Below are positions 49,862 through 58,714 of a DNA stretch of 64,000 nucleotides, piece by piece. This stretch comes from Streptomyces alfalfae. GTDB taxonomy: Bacteria > Actinomycetota > Actinomycetes > Streptomycetales > Streptomycetaceae. The notes under the pieces are model-generated. The model was not told the DNA's origin and searched no databases. It saw nothing but the letters and a program-made list of their open reading frames with translations. Position numbers and translations under genes: made by a program. The stretch's first letter is position 1. Each line of letters opens with the position of its first letter. The DNA lies in assembly GCF_004127445.1 (NCBI RefSeq), contig NZ_QEXM01000036.1, positions 91,014 to 155,013 on the forward strand. The letters are read 5' to 3'.

Positions 49862-50499
49862 GTGCGCTCGGCGGAACTCGGCCCCGGTGAGACCGTCCGG
49901 TCCCTGTACCACGACGGATGGGGCCGCGCGGTGCTCACCGCGGACGGCCTCCTCCTCGCGCGCAACCTCTGGACGCCCAGGGTGACCCGTGTGCCCCGGC
50001 CCCGCGGTTCGACGACGCCTCGCGCGCTCTCGCCGACGTCGGCCTCGACGAGACGGCGCGCCGCCACGCGCACACCGGCGAGCGCCTGGCGGACGCACCG
50101 GACGAGGTGGCCGACTGGAAGGTGTGCCGCCAGCAGCCGAGGCCCGACACCGTCGTCTCCCCGTGGACGAGGCCCGGTCTGTGGCTGATCGGCCCCGGCC
50201 GCCCCTGCACCGAGACGAGCCCGAAGCCGCGGCCCGAACCGGAAGCCAAGCCGAAGCCGCGGCCCGAACCGGAAGCCAAGCCGAAGCCGCGGCCCGCTCC
50301 CGAGCCGCGCCCCCGGCCCTCCCGGGACGGTGCGCCGGGCGGCTCCACGGGTGGCTCCGGTGGGGGGACCGGCGGCAGCGCCGCGTTCGGGCAGTTCCGC
50401 TCGCCGGCGGGCGCCACCGCGACGACGGCCGTCGGCAGGCCCGCGCAGTGCTTCATGGGCAGGGACGGCCGGCCGCGCTGGAGCCACCACTCCGGGTGA
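49862..50499 (+). pseudogene. frameshifted small gene with a KPRPEPEA repeat tail
   Basis: Two consecutive frames with good third-position G+C look like one interrupted gene. Frame one, from a GTG at 49862, gives SLYHDGWGRAVLTADGLLLA and RNLWTPRV and then degenerates. From about 50005 another frame gives RFDDASRALADVGLDETARR and HAHTGERLADAPDEVADWKV, a 30-bp tandem repeat (50221-50295) encoding KPRPEPEAKP-type units, and a Gly-rich end. The shift lies near 49990-50010. No family was recognised. If the sequence has an error, a single frame would restore a protein of about 210 aa. It converges on the SpoIIE gene with a 3-bp gap. Confidence 0.55.
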
Positions 50500-50502
50500 C
50501 GG

Positions 50503-52878
50503 TCACGCCCCGCCGGGCGGCAGCGGCTGTTCCGTCCAGATCGTCTTGCCGGAGTGGGTGTAGCGCGTGCCCCAGCGCTGGACGAGGCGCGCGACGATGA
50601 AGAGGCCGCGGCCGCCCTCGTCCTCCTCGCCGCTGTGGCGCAGGTGTGGCGAGGTGTGGCCGGCGTCCGCGACCTCGCACAGCAGGGTGCGGTCCCGGAT
50701 GAGGCGTACCTGGATGGGCCCTTCGGCGTACCGGACGGCGTTCGTGACCAGCTCGCTCACGACGAGTTCGGTCGTGAACGACAGGTCGTCGAAGCCCCAG
50801 TCGTGCAGTTGCCGCGTGGCCAGCTCCCGGGCGTGGCCCGCGGCGACCGGCTCCGCGGGCAGCTCCCACTCGGCGACCTGCGAGACGTCGAGTTCGCGGG
50901 TGCGGACGAGGAGCAGGGCGGTGTCGTCACCGGTCGAACCGCCGGGAAGCAGCTCCGCCACGGCCCGGTCGCAGAGCTCTTCGAGCGACGCCCCGCGGTC
51001 GCTCAGCACCCGCCCCAGGGTGTCCAGCCCCTGGTCGATGTCGCGGTCGCGCGCCTCGACCAGGCCGTCGGTGAACAGCGCCAGCAGGCTGCCCACGGGA
51101 AGCTCGATCTCCGCGGACTCGAAGGGCAGGCCGCCGAGGCCCAGCGGCGGCCCCGCCGGCAGGTCCGGGAAGGACGGCCGCCCCCGCGGATCGACGATCG
51201 CGGGCGGCAGATGCCCCGCCCGCGCCATGACGCAGCGCCGCGTGACCGGGTCGTAGACCGCGTAGAGGCAGGTCGCCCCGGTGGTCACGTCGGTGTACGT
51301 GACGTCGGGCGGTCCCGGGCCGCCCCCTTGTTCGTCCGCCGTCTGCGCCACCAGGTCGTCGAGGCGCGAGAGCAGCTCCACGGGGTCCATGTCCATCTGG
51401 GCGAAGGCGCGTACCGTCGTACGGAGCCTGCCCATGGTGGCGGCGGCCTGGAGACCGTGGCCGACCACGTCGCCGACCACGAGTCCGACCCGCGTCCCGG
51501 ACAGCGGGATGACGTCGAACCAGTCGCCGCCGACCCCGGCCACGTCGTCCGTGGGCAGATAGCGGTAGGCGAGGTCGACCGCCGACTGCTCCGGCAGTTG
51601 CTGCGGCAGCAACTGCCGCTGGAGGGCGAGGGAGGCCGTGCGTTCGCGGGTGAAGCGGCGGGCGTTGTCGATGGACACGGCCGCGCGCGCCACCAGCTCA
51701 TCGGCCAGTGCCACCTCGCCGCCGTCGAAGACGGCCGTGCCGGCGCCGCGCACGAAGGTGACGATCCCCAGCAGGCTGTTCTCGGCCCGCAGCGGCACCA
51801 CCAGGGAGGTGTCGTCGAGTACGAGCCCGCCGGAGGCGAGACTGCGGTCCTGCGGTGAGCCGGGCGGGTACGCGACGGGCGAGCGGTCCGCCGGGGGCGG
51901 GGCGGCGCGCGGGGCCGCCGCCGAGCGGTGGGCGACCCGCACCAGGGACATGGCCGCCGAGGAGCCGGTGGCGGGCAACTCGCCCTCCAGGACCGCCCGG
52001 CCGAGGTCGACCGTGACCGTCGCGGCGAACTTCGGCACCGCCACCTCGGCGATCTTCTCGGCCGTGGCCGTCACGTCCAGGGCGGTGCCGATGCCGCGGC
52101 CCGCCTCCACGAGCAGGGCCAGCCGCCGCTGGGCCTTGTCGCGGTCGGAGATGTCGAAGGCGTCCTCGCACACCCCGAGCACGTGCCCGTCGGCGTCCTG
52201 GAGCCGGTAGTAGGCGCAGGACCAGAGGTGGTCCGTCTCCGGGTCGCTGGGCGGGCGGCCCTGGAAGTGCAGGTCGAGGAAGGACTCCCCGGTGTCGAGC
52301 ACGTGCCGCATGACCCCGTCGAGCGTGGGCGGGTGCCCCCTGGTCACGAACCTGCCCGCCACATACATGTCATCGGCCCGGGAGCCCCTGAACTCGGCGA
52401 ACGGCCGCCCCATCTCCTGTTCGTACGCCGCGTTGCACCAGGCCAGACGCAGATCGGTGTCGTAGATCGCCAGACCGACGGGGGACTGCGTGGCGAGACC
52501 GTGCAGCAGGGCGAGCCGGGCCTCCCACAGCCGGAGGTCGGCGAGCTCCGCCATGACGAGGACCCGCTCGGCAGGACCGCCGCCCCGCAGCGGACACACC
52601 GCGGTGGCCACGACCAGCTCACGGCCGTCCCGGTGCCGCGCGACGCGGATCTCGTTCCGCCGCAGCCCGGGAGGCACGGCCGAGGGCACGGGACCGGGCG
52701 GCAGGAACGCGGCCAGGGGCCGCCCGACGACCTCCGGCGCCCGATGACCGAGGAGCCGCTCCGCCGCGGGGCTCCACCCGATGACCGTGTCCCGGGCGTC
52801 GAGGACCGCCGTGGCTCCTCTGGTGACGTCCAGGGGGCCACGGAAGTCGGTCTTCGGCTCGGCGTTCGGTGCAGTCAT
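50503..52878 (-). CDS. PAS-PAS-GAF-SpoIIE phosphatase-HATPase regulatory protein
   Basis: 791 aa cytoplasmic multidomain regulator. PAS domain about 18-105 (GATAVLDARDTVIGWSPAAE), second PAS about 120-245 (VGLAIYDTDLRLAWCNAAYE), GAF about 260-415, PP2C-type SpoIIE about 430-650 (GGDWFDVIPLSGTRVGLVVG, DVVGHGLQAAATMGRLRTTV, ALFTDGLVEARDRDIDQGLD, GDDTALLLVRT) and a C-terminal anti-sigma-type kinase (VSELVTNAVRYAEGPIQVRL, GGRGLFIVARLVQRWGTRY). Such proteins control sigma factors by both dephosphorylating antagonists and binding sigma. Start ATG. Confidence 0.95.
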   Translation of the reverse strand: MTAPNAEPKTDFRGPLDVTRGATAVLDARDTVIGWSPAAERLLGHRAPEVVGRPLAAFLPPGPVPSAVPPGLRRNEIRVARHRDGRELVVATAVCPLRGGGPAERVLVMAELADLRLWEARLALLHGLATQSPVGLAIYDTDLRLAWCNAAYEQEMGRPFAEFRGSRADDMYVAGRFVTRGHPPTLDGVMRHVLDTGESFLDLHFQGRPPSDPETDHLWSCAYYRLQDADGHVLGVCEDAFDISDRDKAQRRLALLVEAGRGIGTALDVTATAEKIAEVAVPKFAATVTVDLGRAVLEGELPATGSSAAMSLVRVAHRSAAAPRAAPPPADRSPVAYPPGSPQDRSLASGGLVLDDTSLVVPLRAENSLLGIVTFVRGAGTAVFDGGEVALADELVARAAVSIDNARRFTRERTASLALQRQLLPQQLPEQSAVDLAYRYLPTDDVAGVGGDWFDVIPLSGTRVGLVVGDVVGHGLQAAATMGRLRTTVRAFAQMDMDPVELLSRLDDLVAQTADEQGGGPGPPDVTYTDVTTGATCLYAVYDPVTRRCVMARAGHLPPAIVDPRGRPSFPDLPAGPPLGLGGLPFESAEIELPVGSLLALFTDGLVEARDRDIDQGLDTLGRVLSDRGASLEELCDRAVAELLPGGSTGDDTALLLVRTRELDVSQVAEWELPAEPVAAGHARELATRQLHDWGFDDLSFTTELVVSELVTNAVRYAEGPIQVRLIRDRTLLCEVADAGHTSPHLRHSGEEDEGGRGLFIVARLVQRWGTRYTHSGKTIWTEQPLPPGGA

Positions 52879-52991
52879 GGCGCCACATCAGCCCCGTTCG
52901 TTCCCTACAGAGTCCGCCGCCGCCGGGACGGGCACAACCGCGGAGCGCCGACGGTTCCCCCATGCGGGGTGCGGGGCGCCGGGAGACGGGT

Positions 52992-54017
52992 TCAGGCCGC
53001 CCTGACCGACGTGACCTCGTAGACGACGGCCGAACTCATCGAGAGGCCGCGGCAGGTCAGCTGACGCGGTGGGGTGCGGTGGGAGCGCACCTCGACCTCG
53101 AAGACGGCGGGGCGCGGCGCCCGGGTGGCGACACGGACGCGCCACCGGTCGTGTTCGCGGACCGTCGCGACGATCGTGTGGTCGTACCGGCCGGCCGGAC
53201 CGAAGCGCCGCAGGAGCGCCGCGACGGCGACCTGCTGCGGCGGGAAGAGGTCCGTGTAGCCGCGCAGGTGCTCCGGGCGGATGCGGCCCGCCAGGTGTCC
53301 CGCGACGGTCTCCACGCACGAGGCGGCGTCGAGGTTGCCGTAGTAGACGCCGTCGGGCAGGACGACGACGTTGGCGGCGAACCGGTCGCCGCCCACGTGG
53401 CTGCACTCCCACACCAGGTCCGGCCACCGCTCGCTCAGGGCACGCCCGACGGGCCGGCCGCGCACGGCGCAGCACGTGTCGTGCTGGCCGTGGGCGCAGA
53501 CGAGGACGACGGGCGGCAGGGCGGATGCGCCCGGGCCGACCCGGGTCCCGCCCGGGGCGACTCCGGTCCCGCGCGCGTCGGCTCCGGCCCCACCCGCTTC
53601 GGCTCCGGTCCCGCCTGGGGCGGCTCCGGTCGCGTCCAGGGCGGCTCCTGGTCCGGTCCCCGGGTCCTCAAGCGCGGCGGCGATCCCTGTCAGGTCCTCG
53701 TCGCGGCTCCACGTGCCCCACTGCTGGCTCCGGACGCCCGGGCCCGCGTGCCGCAGCACGGCCCACCGCCTGCGGCCCTCGGCGGAGCGGCGGCCGTGCC
53801 GTCTGATCAGCAGGATGCGGGCCCGCACCGCCCGAGCGGCGGAGAACACCGGCTCCTTGACGGCCGGATCGAGATCGAGGCCGTCGAAGCCGCTGGGCGG
53901 CCAGCCGCCGTGGTGCTCGACGAGGACCCAGACGGAGCCGTACGGCGCGGTGCCCGCGAGCAGATCGCCGCGGGTCCGGGCGGCGTCGGCGCAGAAGAAC
54001 CGTTCCCCGGCGGTCAC
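52992..54017 (-). CDS. sucrase/ferredoxin-like protein with a repeat insertion
   Basis: 341 aa, GTG start 10 bp past the cupin gene stop. The Suc_Fer-like (PF06999 type) pattern includes RFFCADAARTRGDLLAGTAP, PVVLVCAHGQHDTCCAVRGR with the conserved Cys/His cluster, and ECSHVGGDRFAANVVVLPDG followed by YYGNLDAASCV. These look like thioredoxin-fold 2Fe-2S proteins. Between about residues 120 and 160 there is a Gly/Ala-rich insertion of five 7-aa (21-bp) repeats, 53541-53650, not part of the normal family. The C-terminus forms a small helical domain. Probably co-transcribed with the cupin gene. Confidence 0.85.
   Translation of the reverse strand: MTAGERFFCADAARTRGDLLAGTAPYGSVWVLVEHHGGWPPSGFDGLDLDPAVKEPVFSAARAVRARILLIRRHGRRSAEGRRRWAVLRHAGPGVRSQQWGTWSRDEDLTGIAAALEDPGTGPGAALDATGAAPGGTGAEAGGAGADARGTGVAPGGTRVGPGASALPPVVLVCAHGQHDTCCAVRGRPVGRALSERWPDLVWECSHVGGDRFAANVVVLPDGVYYGNLDAASCVETVAGHLAGRIRPEHLRGYTDLFPPQQVAVAALLRRFGPAGRYDHTIVATVREHDRWRVRVATRAPRPAVFEVEVRSHRTPPRQLTCRGLSMSSAVVYEVTSVRAA
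53541..53650 (-). repeat. 21-bp minisatellite inside the Suc_Fer-like gene
   Basis: Five imperfect 21-bp units encode ATGAAPG, GTGAEAG, GAGADAR, GTGVAPG and GTRVGPG. The frame is kept because the unit is a multiple of three. It extends a surface loop with a flexible linker. Confidence 0.7.
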
Positions 54018-54027
54018 CGCGGCCCCG

Positions 54028-55278
54028 TCACCGCTCCGCGGGGACCAGAACGCCCGCGCGCAGCAGTCTCACGGCGAGCGCGACGCCGAGAGCACCGGCG
54101 GTGTGCACCTCCCCGTCGAGCACACGGGCCACCGACGGCAGGTCGGCCTCCGGGAAGTCGAGCCGGCCCACGCGCGTGACCAGGCGCGGGCCGTCCAGAC
54201 GCGCCTCCAGCGCGGCGCGCAGCCGCACGGGGGAGCCGGGGCGCACGTCCCGGACGGCCGCGAGCTGGGCCAGCGGCCCCAGCGGCGCGGGGCGCGCCTG
54301 GCCCCGCCGGGCGCGGTGGAACAGCGGCGCGGGATCGGCCCGCGCGACCGCGGCGAGGAGGCGTTCCCGTACGGCGCCGATCTCGGCGTCCGGCCCTGCC
54401 ACGCCCAGGGGCAGGGCGCCGCGCATTTCTGGTTCGTCGCGCAGCGTCGCGAGCGCGGCCTCGGCGAGCTGCTCGGCCAGCGCGTACCGCGTCCAGGTGT
54501 GGACCCCGAGCGTCAGGTGGACGGAGACCTCGCCCTGCGCCTCGGCGGCGTGCAGCCAGCCGCGCGGCAGATAGAGGACGTCGCCGGGTTCGACGACGGT
54601 GTCGAGGTACGCCTCGCCCCGCGCGGCCTCGGCGACGGCGGCACGGTGATCGGTCCAGGGCTGGTCGCGCAACGGGTCGGGGTGGACGGGCTCGTGGACG
54701 ATCCAGCGCTTGGCGCCGGCGATCTGGAGCACGAAGACGTCGTGGACGTCGTAGTGGGCGTCGAAACCGCGGTTCTGCGGCGGTGTGACGTACGCGTTGG
54801 CCTGCACCGGGTGCCCCAGCTCACCGCTCAGCCGGGCGCTGAACTCCCCGACCGGCTCCCAGGTGCGCTGCAGAGCCTGGAGCACGAGCGTGGCGCCGTC
54901 GTCGAACGCACGCCACAGCGCGGTGTCGTCGAGCTGGTCGGCGATGGTGGCGCCGACACCGCCGGACGCGGTGAACGACGACTCGGGCAGGGTGGAGCCG
55001 TCCTTGGCGACGCGGAGGAAGGGCGTACGCAGCCCGCGCCGCGAGATCAGCTCGTCCACGGCGTCCGCGGAGAACAGGTCGCCGAAGTCACTCGCGCGGC
55101 GCGTGAGCAGCGCGGTGCGCCCCCAGACCCCGCGGCCGAACGCCTCCCGGCCCAGGCCGCCGGTCAGGCGCGTCTCCAGGACGCCGGCGTCCGCCCCGGC
55201 GCCGACGCCCCGGGGCCCGGCCCCGGGTCTTGGCGCGGGCTCGGCCTCGGGCCTGGTCGGGGGCTCGGTCGGGGCCAT
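54028..55278 (-). CDS. JmjC-type cupin protein (RoxA/ROX-like oxygenase fold)
   Basis: 416 aa from ATG 55278; a TTG at 55296 is possible. After about 40 disordered residues come ASDFGDLFSADAVDELISRR and the JmjC core ANAYVTPPQNRGFDAHYDVH (HxD iron ligands in HYDVHD), VFVLQIAGAKRWIVHEPVHP and YLPRGWLHAAEAQGEVSVHL with the last ligand His. This is the 2-oxoglutarate/iron-dependent ribosomal oxygenase (RoxA/MINA53) pattern; a ribosomal-protein hydroxylase is likely by family but is not shown. The C-terminal about 130 residues are helical and winged. The Suc_Fer-like gene follows. Confidence 0.88.
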   Translation of the reverse strand: MAPTEPPTRPEAEPAPRPGAGPRGVGAGADAGVLETRLTGGLGREAFGRGVWGRTALLTRRASDFGDLFSADAVDELISRRGLRTPFLRVAKDGSTLPESSFTASGGVGATIADQLDDTALWRAFDDGATLVLQALQRTWEPVGEFSARLSGELGHPVQANAYVTPPQNRGFDAHYDVHDVFVLQIAGAKRWIVHEPVHPDPLRDQPWTDHRAAVAEAARGEAYLDTVVEPGDVLYLPRGWLHAAEAQGEVSVHLTLGVHTWTRYALAEQLAEAALATLRDEPEMRGALPLGVAGPDAEIGAVRERLLAAVARADPAPLFHRARRGQARPAPLGPLAQLAAVRDVRPGSPVRLRAALEARLDGPRLVTRVGRLDFPEADLPSVARVLDGEVHTAGALGVALAVRLLRAGVLVPAER

Positions 55279-55292
55279 GCTCAGGGGGCTGC

Positions 55293-55628
55293 TCAAACGC
55301 CGCCGCCGGACTTGCCGGCGCCGCCGTCCGCGCCGCCGTCCTGTACGCCGGGGGTGCCTGCCGCTCCGCCGTCGGCGGGTCCTTCGGCGCCGCCGTCCGC
55401 GCCGCCGTCCTGTACGCCCGGGGTGCCTGCCGCTCCGCCGTCGGCGGGTCCTTCGGCGCCGCCGTCCGCGCCGCCGTCATGGACGCCCGGGGTGCCTGCC
55501 GCTCCGCCGTCGGCGGGTCCTTCGGCGCCGCCGTCCGCGCCGCCGTCCTGTACGCCGGGCGTGCCCGCGGCTCCGCCGTCCGCCGGGCCCTCGTGGTGCC
55601 GGCTCGGGTCCTGCTCGGAGTTCGCCAT
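55293..55628 (-). CDS. small protein made of four 23-aa repeats
   Basis: 111 aa. ATG with AGGAGG five nt upstream. A short charged N-terminus (ANSEQDPSRHHEGPADGG) is followed by four copies of the 23-residue unit EGPADGGAAGTPGVQDGGAD plus GGA, with only one Q to H change, and a tail GKSGGGV. There is no signal peptide and almost no hydrophobic residue, so it must be disordered. The good ribosome-binding site supports expression. It lies just upstream of the cupin gene. Confidence 0.75.
   Translation of the reverse strand: MANSEQDPSRHHEGPADGGAAGTPGVQDGGADGGAEGPADGGAAGTPGVHDGGADGGAEGPADGGAAGTPGVQDGGADGGAEGPADGGAAGTPGVQDGGADGGAGKSGGGV
55318..55593 (-). repeat. 69-bp tandem repeat, four copies
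   Basis: Copies begin at 55318, 55387, 55456 and 55525, each 69 bp, and are nearly identical at the DNA level; the last is the most diverged. The strong conservation suggests recent amplification within the small repeat gene. Confidence 0.85.
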
Positions 55629-55987
55629 GGTTCCTCCTGGGAGTCGAACGGGTGGGAACGGGTGGGAGCGGACCAGAGCAAGCGCACTTCATGAGCCCTC
55701 TCCGCCCCCACCAAACTCGCTCAGGGGATGCCGGTCGGCAACCCGGGCCACACCTCGCGGACACCGGGGCCCCTGGGCCGGGGCTGACGCCGTACGCCGT
55801 CGCCGGTCCGACATGCGGAGGCGGTCCGCGTAGGGCAGCGTGGAGAACGGACTGCGGCCGAGGCGCCGGGACGGCACACGCCCACCCGGCCACCGCCGCC
55901 AGTCACCTCTGGCGCCCGGAGAGGCACCAACGCTGGCGGTACGCGACGGACGCCGGACGCCACCCCTTCGAACGACCAGGAGGAACC
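55629..55987. other. 359-bp divergent region before the membrane-stress operon
   Basis: No gene is visible. Both flanking starts have the same AGGAGGAACC ribosome-binding sequence. Two AACGGGTGGG words lie at about 55647-55667 close to the repeat gene. No clear -10/-35 pair could be set. Confidence 0.5.
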
Positions 55988-56629
55988 TTGAGTGACTTCC
56001 AGGACAGGAACCGCCAGGACCAGAGCACGTCGGCGGCGGTGGCAGAGACGGCACGGAACAAGGCGAGCGAAGGCGCCGGGCTGGTCGGCGACCATGCCGC
56101 CGAGGTGGCAGGCACCGCCAAGGAGCAGGCGTCCGGAGTGGGGCACGAGGCCACCGCCCAGGCGCGTGACCTGGTGGGAGAGGTACGGGACCAGCTCCAG
56201 GACCAGGCGCGTGCCCAGACCCGGCGCCTGGCGGAGAACGTGCGCCGACTGGCGGACGAACTGCACGACATGAGCGCGAACGGCAAGTCCGATTCCACCG
56301 CCGCGCATGTGGTGGGCCAAATAGCGGACGGCGGCCACCAGATGGCGTCCCGCCTGGAGCGGCGCGGCCCGGACGGCCTCGTCAGCGACCTCCAGGACTT
56401 CGCGCGGCGCAAGCCGGGTGTGTTCCTGGCGGGAGCGGCCCTGGCGGGCTTCGTCGCGGCGCGAGCAGGCAAGGGCGTCAGCGCCGCGGGTTCGTCCGCC
56501 GCGCCGGACGCGGGTGTGTCCCCGGCGCAGGGCGGCTCCGCGACGCCGCGCCCGGGTGGTTCCGCCGCGCCGCGCCCGGACGAGAGCGGGCGGCGGCCGG
56601 TCCCCCCGAGCCCGGCCGGTCTCACGTGA
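55988..56629 (+). CDS. helical membrane-associated stress protein (nutrient-deprivation type)
   Basis: 213 aa. TTG start with AGGAGG four nt upstream. The first 110 residues are charged helices like late-embryogenesis or apolipoprotein repeats (ARNKASEGAGLVGDHAAEVA, EVRDQLQDQARAQTRRLAEN). A conserved-looking block AAHVVGQIADGGHQMASRLE is followed by RKPGVFLAGAALAGFVAARA, a hydrophobic helix. The tail is Pro/Ala/Gly-rich. First of three co-directional genes with holin-family and DUF3618 proteins, a set common in actinobacterial osmotic or stationary-phase operons. Exact role unknown. Confidence 0.82.
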   Translation: MSDFQDRNRQDQSTSAAVAETARNKASEGAGLVGDHAAEVAGTAKEQASGVGHEATAQARDLVGEVRDQLQDQARAQTRRLAENVRRLADELHDMSANGKSDSTAAHVVGQIADGGHQMASRLERRGPDGLVSDLQDFARRKPGVFLAGAALAGFVAARAGKGVSAAGSSAAPDAGVSPAQGGSATPRPGGSAAPRPDESGRRPVPPSPAGLT

Positions 56630-56658
56630 CGCGCGGGCCGAGCAAGAGGAGTTGAACG

Positions 56659-57120
56659 GTGGCCACACTGTTTCCCGAAACCGCGAGCACGGACCATCAC
56701 CGTCGGACGGCTCCGCGTACCACCGCACGTACCACCCCCTCGGACGAGCCCTCGGTCGGCGATCTGCTCAGCGAGATCAGCGCCGACGTGTCGCGGCTGG
56801 TCCGCGACGAGATCGAGCTGGCCAAGGCCGAGATCAAGCAGGAGTCGACGAAGGCGGGCAAGGCCGTCGGCATGCTGGGCGGGGCCGGTTACGCCGGTCA
56901 CGTCGTCGTGCTCATGGGCAGCCTGACCGCGATCTTCGCCCTCGCCCACGTCGTGGACATCGCCTGGGCGGCGCTGATCGTCACCGCCGTGTGGGCGGTG
57001 GTCGCCGCGGTGCTGTACACCACCGGCCGCAAGCGTCTGCGCGGCGTGAACCTCAAGCCCGAACGAACCGTGGAATCCCTGAAGGAGGATGCCCAATGGG
57101 CACGACACCCGACGAGCTGA
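56659..57120 (+). CDS. phage holin-family (PF07332/DUF1469) membrane protein
   Basis: 153 aa, GTG start. SVGDLLSEISADVSRLVRDE followed by IELAKAEIKQESTKAGKAVG and two membrane helices (VVVLMGSLTAIFALAHVVDI, IVTAVWAVVAAVLYTTGR). This is the Holin_X/DUF1469 family, membrane proteins that are not true phage holins. The end overlaps the start of the DUF3618 gene by 25 bp. Second gene of the three-gene membrane operon. Confidence 0.9.
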   Translation: MATLFPETASTDHHRRTAPRTTARTTPSDEPSVGDLLSEISADVSRLVRDEIELAKAEIKQESTKAGKAVGMLGGAGYAGHVVVLMGSLTAIFALAHVVDIAWAALIVTAVWAVVAAVLYTTGRKRLRGVNLKPERTVESLKEDAQWARHPTS

Positions 57121-57788
57121 GGACCGACGCGGAGTACCGGCGCGCCAATCTGGCCCGCAACGTCGATCTCCTGGCGGACAAGGTGGCCCCCCGCAGGGTG
57201 GCGCAACGCAAGGCCGGCGCCGCCAGGGGGCGGCTGACCGGCATGAAGGAGCGCGTCATGGGCACGGCCGGTGACACCGCTGGGCATGTCGCGGACACCG
57301 CGCACGGCCTCGCGGATTCCGCGGGCCAGACGGCGGGAAGCCTCGCCGACACCGCGAAGGACACGACCGGGCAGATCGGCGACGCCGTCCAGCGGGCGCC
57401 CTCCCAGGTGAAGCAGCAGACGCAGGGCAGCCCGCTCGCGGCCGGTCTCATCGCCTTCGGCGCGGGCATGGTGACCGCGGCGCTCCTGCCGACCACCAAG
57501 GCGGAGGAACACGCGGGCCGGCAGTTGCGCGAGCACTCCGACGAGTTGCTGGAACCGGCGAAGCAGCAAGCGATCCAGGCGGCACAGGACGTCAAGGAAG
57601 AGCTGCGCCGGCCGGCCACCGAAGCGGTGGAAGCGGTCAAGTCCACGGCGCAGGACGCCGCCCGGACCACGAAGGAGCAGGCCCAGACCGCCGGTCAGGA
57701 CACGGCTCAGGGGCTGCGCGAGATGGGCCAGGACACCGCACAGGAGGTACGCGAGAACCCCGGCCGCCCCGGGCAGCCGAAGCCCTGA
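57096..57788 (+). CDS. DUF3618 protein
   Basis: 230 aa, ATG with GAAGGAGG eight nt upstream. N-terminal DUF3618: TPDELRTDAEYRRANLARNV, then DLLADKVAPRRVAQRKAGAA. A long amphipathic repeat of 11-residue type follows (GHVADTAHGLADSAGQTAGS), then one hydrophobic helix PLAAGLIAFGAGMVTAALLP and another amphipathic repeat. It resembles LEA-like proteins that coat membranes. The gene overlaps the holin-family gene, showing co-translation. Confidence 0.9.
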   Translation: MGTTPDELRTDAEYRRANLARNVDLLADKVAPRRVAQRKAGAARGRLTGMKERVMGTAGDTAGHVADTAHGLADSAGQTAGSLADTAKDTTGQIGDAVQRAPSQVKQQTQGSPLAAGLIAFGAGMVTAALLPTTKAEEHAGRQLREHSDELLEPAKQQAIQAAQDVKEELRRPATEAVEAVKSTAQDAARTTKEQAQTAGQDTAQGLREMGQDTAQEVRENPGRPGQPKP

Positions 57789-57978
57789 CGGTCGCCCCGC
57801 GCGGGACCGGGTCGGCACGGGGCGCCGGGCGGGCGTGGCGGCTCTGGCCGGATAACCCCTCTGGGGACCGCTGCCCCCATCAGCCAGTTGTTGCCTCACG
57901 ACACACGCACACCGTTGCCGCGGTGGCCCGTGCCCGGAGGCCCCTGATGACGTCAGACGCGAGGCCGGAGAAGACGGG

Positions 57979-58714
57979 GTGGCAGCGCCGCCCGCACGGC
58001 GACGGCCTCCCGGGGACCGTGCCGCTCTGCGCGGCGATCTGCGCTCCGCCGTGCCCGACGCGACCGCGGCGGTGGTGGTCACGGCGCTCGTGTTCGCGTT
58101 CTTGTGGACGCGCGTGGAGTCGGGCGCGTCGGACACCGTCGCGGTCATGCCGTTCATGGACGACGCGGGACCTACTGGATGTACCTGCTGAGCCAGGCCT
58201 TCGGCCGGTCGGGACTGCTGCGGGCCTGGGGCGCCGTCATGATCGGCCTGCTGCTCTCGGGGCCGCGCCCCGCCCGGCTGCCGCTCTCCCGGCAGGTGCG
58301 GGAGCGCTGGCGCCGCACCACGAGCCCCACGACGATGGCCCTGATGGCCGCGCACGCGCTGATGTTCGCGGCGGAACTCGTGCGCTACGAGACGTGGCCG
58401 GCGTGGGCCGAGCGGCTGTGGGCGGGCTTCGCGGACGCCTTCGTGCCGGGCTGGTACGACTCGGGCGCCGGCAGGATCGCCATCCCGCTGGGACAGGACG
58501 CCCTCTCTTCGTGATCGCGGTCTACGTCCTGAGCGTGTGGCACACCCTGCTGTACGGAACCAACGTCTGGTACGGGGAGTGCCCGCGCACCGTCCTGTGG
58601 TTGCTGCGACTGCCCGTCGCCGTGCTGCTGTTGCTGCGTCTGCTGAGACCCGCTCGACGGGCCGAACGGCTGGGCACGCCGAAGGCAGGCGCGGACGCGG
58701 CCCGTCCGGCCTGA
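57979..58714 (+). pseudogene. ferric-reductase-like (cytochrome b/FRD) membrane gene with two frame breaks
   Basis: Three successive frames encode parts of one protein. Frame one gives VTALVFAFLWTRVESGASDT and VAVMPFMDDAG. After one missing base near 58170 frame two continues TYWMYLLSQAFGRSGLLRAW, VMIGLLLSGPRPARLPLS, RRTTSPTTMALMAAHALMFA and FVPGWYDSGAGRIAIPLGQ. Near 58495 a larger deletion joins to frame three, LFVIAVYVLSVWHTLLYGTN and VWYG. The block order equals ferric reductase-like/FRD membrane proteins, but about 35 residues (one helix) are missing at the second break. The product cannot be made whole, so I regard it as decayed. Confidence 0.75.

Noticed and set aside
56659..57120. Phage holin and prophage remnant
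   Set aside because: The holin-family label covers chromosomal membrane proteins; no phage genes flank it. The CIS at the left end is likewise a domesticated system without capsid or integrase genes.
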